Of a stretch of DNA of 64,000 bases, positions 61,797-64,000 are shown piece by piece. The DNA is from Gonatopus flavifemur. Lineage: Eukaryota; Arthropoda; Insecta; Hymenoptera; Dryinidae. The notes under the pieces were generated by a model. That model made no database searches and was not told where the DNA came from. It saw only the letters and a list, made by a program, of their open reading frames with translations. The position numbers and the translations under genes were made by a program. Location of the stretch: positions 12,896,001-12,960,000 of the forward strand of contig JAFFJZ010000003.1 of NCBI GenBank assembly GCA_018340375.1, in the 5' to 3' direction. Numbering within the stretch: position 1 is the first letter of the stretch; each line of letters starts with the position of its first letter.

Positions 61797-64000
61797 GTTA
61801 ATACACACTTGGGTATTAATTGATGAAAGTGTTGAAGAAATGGGAAAAAAATGAAAAGAAGTCATCCTTCTATTGAGCATCGAGTGTTTATTTTAACGAA
61901 ATGATCTCTCCAAGTCCTATGAATTTAAATAGTAAAATTTATTCATCTTAAGCTTTTTAGAAAAATTGTTCTTGCAACTGCAGTAGTCGAGAGAATCCCT
62001 GAATAAGCTTCAGAGGGAGGATAATAGTATAGAAAAATGTGAATCCAATCCACATGAATTGTTGACTCGTTATCATACTGTGTTCACACGTCAGGCTTCC
62101 GCTAAGCGAAATTGTATAAGAGAGAGGGTATAGAAGAAAAAACGAGAAGGCGTATAGGAAAAGGTATAAAAAAAGAAGCGAAAAAGCCAACATTGGAGCG
62201 ATGTGACGCGTGAACAAAGAGCTTGATGCTTAGTAGAGTGCGAAAGCGTGAGTGTCGAGTTGTGTGCTATGCGAGTGCAGTCGTTGGTTTGTATACGTGA
62301 ATAATATATATCCTCGCGTGACTTGGCTCTTTATGACGCGACCAAATGTATCGCATTCCGTAGTCAGGTCAAGCACTTATGAATATAGATATACATATAT
62401 ATACACATCTGCACAATACGCATACTCTCGTACGACACCCGAGTGTTTCTGCAACAACGCATTCTGGCGTGTGAATTCATCAGTCTCTCTTTGTCCAAAT
62501 AGAATGTTCACGGGGAACAAGACGGAGAAGACATAGCGATGGCATGTAGTGCTAGATAATCAGAGATGCGCACACCACAGTACATTCGAAGTATAATACG
62601 AGCGTAGCCAAAGGAACGTGAAAGCGACCGGAGGAAAGCACAAACAATATGTTTGAAACGCATATGTATAAACTCTCGCCGTACACTTACTTCCACTAAT
62701 TTAGCGATAAAGGAAGGAGCAATCAAACAACATTCATAATGAGCAAACAAAGCTTAAATGGTGAACAAATGGAAGGAGAGTCGTTGAGACATAGCGATAT
62801 ATATATATCAAGCGTGGCTTGATTGTCCTTTATACTCTTTGTCAGCGGAAACAGATTGTTAGTTATGAATCTCGTTGTTTCGTTTTGTACGATTCGTATC
62901 CCTTTACGATAATGAGAGATAAGGTATATGATTCAATCGAGTGAATGAAACCGAATGATGCACGAGTCAGGTGAATTCGTAGAAACTGTTGAATGTGTTG
63001 TTCTCGTTAATGTACTATATCACGAATTTTGAATTTATGCTCTTTCTTTGATTGACTCGACTCGGAGTTGAATGAAGATGAATTATTCTATGAAGTCAAC
63101 GTTAGATGATAGATCGGACTTCAACGAGTTGGAATTGTAAATATCAATCCACACGAACAAATGAATAATTTTTCATTTTTGCAGAAAGAAAATTCAAAAC
63201 AGCAGTTGCAGTATTGGATTATTTCGCTCCTTAATACATTGATAGCGTGTGAATAATTAATCATATACCGAAGGAGATATATTTATGAGGAGAATGAGAC
63301 GAGAAATTTGTAATTCCCTGGATAATGAACGGATACATAATTCATTTAGTGAATTTACATACCAAATATCTGTAACTAAAATAGATAACTGACACCTTGA
63401 TTCAGCAGTTAATTTATGACATACAAGTGCGTTCCGGGAGGTGTTCCATGCAAAATCTCTTCGTCTACAAGGAAAATTTCACTCTCAAAGATTGTATTAC
63501 TCGTACAACGTTTGAGAAATTCCACCGACAAAACTTCTTCACTTATATGTATATGTAGTATAAGATCTTAAGAAAATTTGAAAACAAAGTTTAGAAAAAC
63601 ATGAAATTTTTGTACAACCAGTACGTGTTATTTGGAAGGAAGATTCAATCGAATATAGAGTTGAATAGCGTTCGTGCAGGAAGGGAAATTCGAAACAACC
63701 ACCAATCACATTTGGAACCATTCGCGAATCGAGACAATCGCCTGGAAACTTATACGAACAATGTATTATACGTCAGTTTTCTTCCAAAGTACGGGATGAG
63801 GAGAATGACAATTCTCCTGTTCCTCGTGTCACTTTCCTACAACGAAGAGAGAAAGAGAGGCGGGGATGAAAGGGAGAATATAAAAGAAGAGTAAGAATGA
63901 GGTACCTCCTTTTCGATCCCGAAAATATATTCTCCTGTTTTGAAGCCGTTAACGTCTTTGCTTACGTTTATGCAATCTTCCCTCGACGAACGGTTTGCCT

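Larger units (their letters stand above)
45292..64000 (-). other. Tmtc2 intron upstream of exon A (incomplete, at least 18.7 kb)
   Basis: The next upstream exon should end in the first two bases of a leucine codon after a segment like the human MLYNL or fly VHFNL. I looked for such a segment followed by GT on the minus strand and did not find one, so the exon probably lies beyond 64000. The intron carries the long foldback (49810), a nested transposon pair (50738-51649), CCCTGGTT-ended elements, a palindrome (55171), one ACTCTCTAAA copy (55455), a CACTG-type element (59872) and one dispersed ~500-bp repeat (61330). Stretches 46000-48600, 52700-53800, 56000-58700 and 61900-64000 show microsatellites and AT-rich sequence only. 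Confidence 0.75.

Noticed and set aside
1..64000. tRNA, rRNA, known insect microRNAs, CRISPR arrays
   Set aside because: I looked for tRNA T-loop words, let-7, bantam and other common insect microRNA sequences, and regularly spaced repeats. None was found by eye.

Overview
This window is a stretch of an AT-rich animal genome, almost certainly an insect and plausibly a hymenopteran. That reading rests on base composition, abundant microsatellites, CpG not being depleted, piggyBac-type TTAA elements, and the protein match below. There are no bacterial-style genes, no CRISPR array, and no RNA gene I can support.

The one gene I can identify runs on the minus strand across most of the window. Four short exons, at 45206-45291, 26793-27037, 1269-1409 and 227-311 in transcription order, join in frame with canonical GT/AG sites. 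They encode about 185 consecutive residues of tetratricopeptide repeats (TPRs) matching TMTC2, an ER-resident transmembrane and TPR-repeat protein of the TMTC O-mannosyltransferase family. The transmembrane N-terminal half lies beyond position 64000 and the last repeats lie before position 1. Introns of 957 bp, 25.4 kb and 18.2 kb separate the four exons. At least 18.7 kb of upstream intron fills the rest. About 99% of the window is therefore intronic DNA of this one gene, and the many open frames in it are mostly chance openings in purine- or pyrimidine-biased sequence.

The introns hold a varied load of non-autonomous DNA transposons. These are: a piggyBac-like TTAA element (6955-7791); several small elements with CACTG...CAGTG ends (6-189, 7877-8051, 9794-10029, 21869-21986, 59872-60062); a 493-bp near-perfect foldback (49810-50302); two palindromes of one family (23476-23595, 55171-55340); a four-copy family with ACTCTCTAAA ends (4048, 37715, 43487, 55455); a 912-bp inverted-repeat element with another family nested inside (50738-51649); a 360-bp element with perfect 26-bp inverted repeats and a target duplication (30043-30402); elements with CCCTGGTT ends (51916-52151, about 60089-60488); and a dispersed ~500-bp repeat present in opposite orientations (21125-21629, 61330-61796).

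A few segments look like possible nested exons or small spliced transcripts on the plus strand (5956-6060, 31235-31517, 34208-34411, 52438-52645). They are listed at low confidence. I found no convincing new biological system. The most notable points are the very long introns, the long recent foldback, and inverted repeat copies that bracket the gene's exons.
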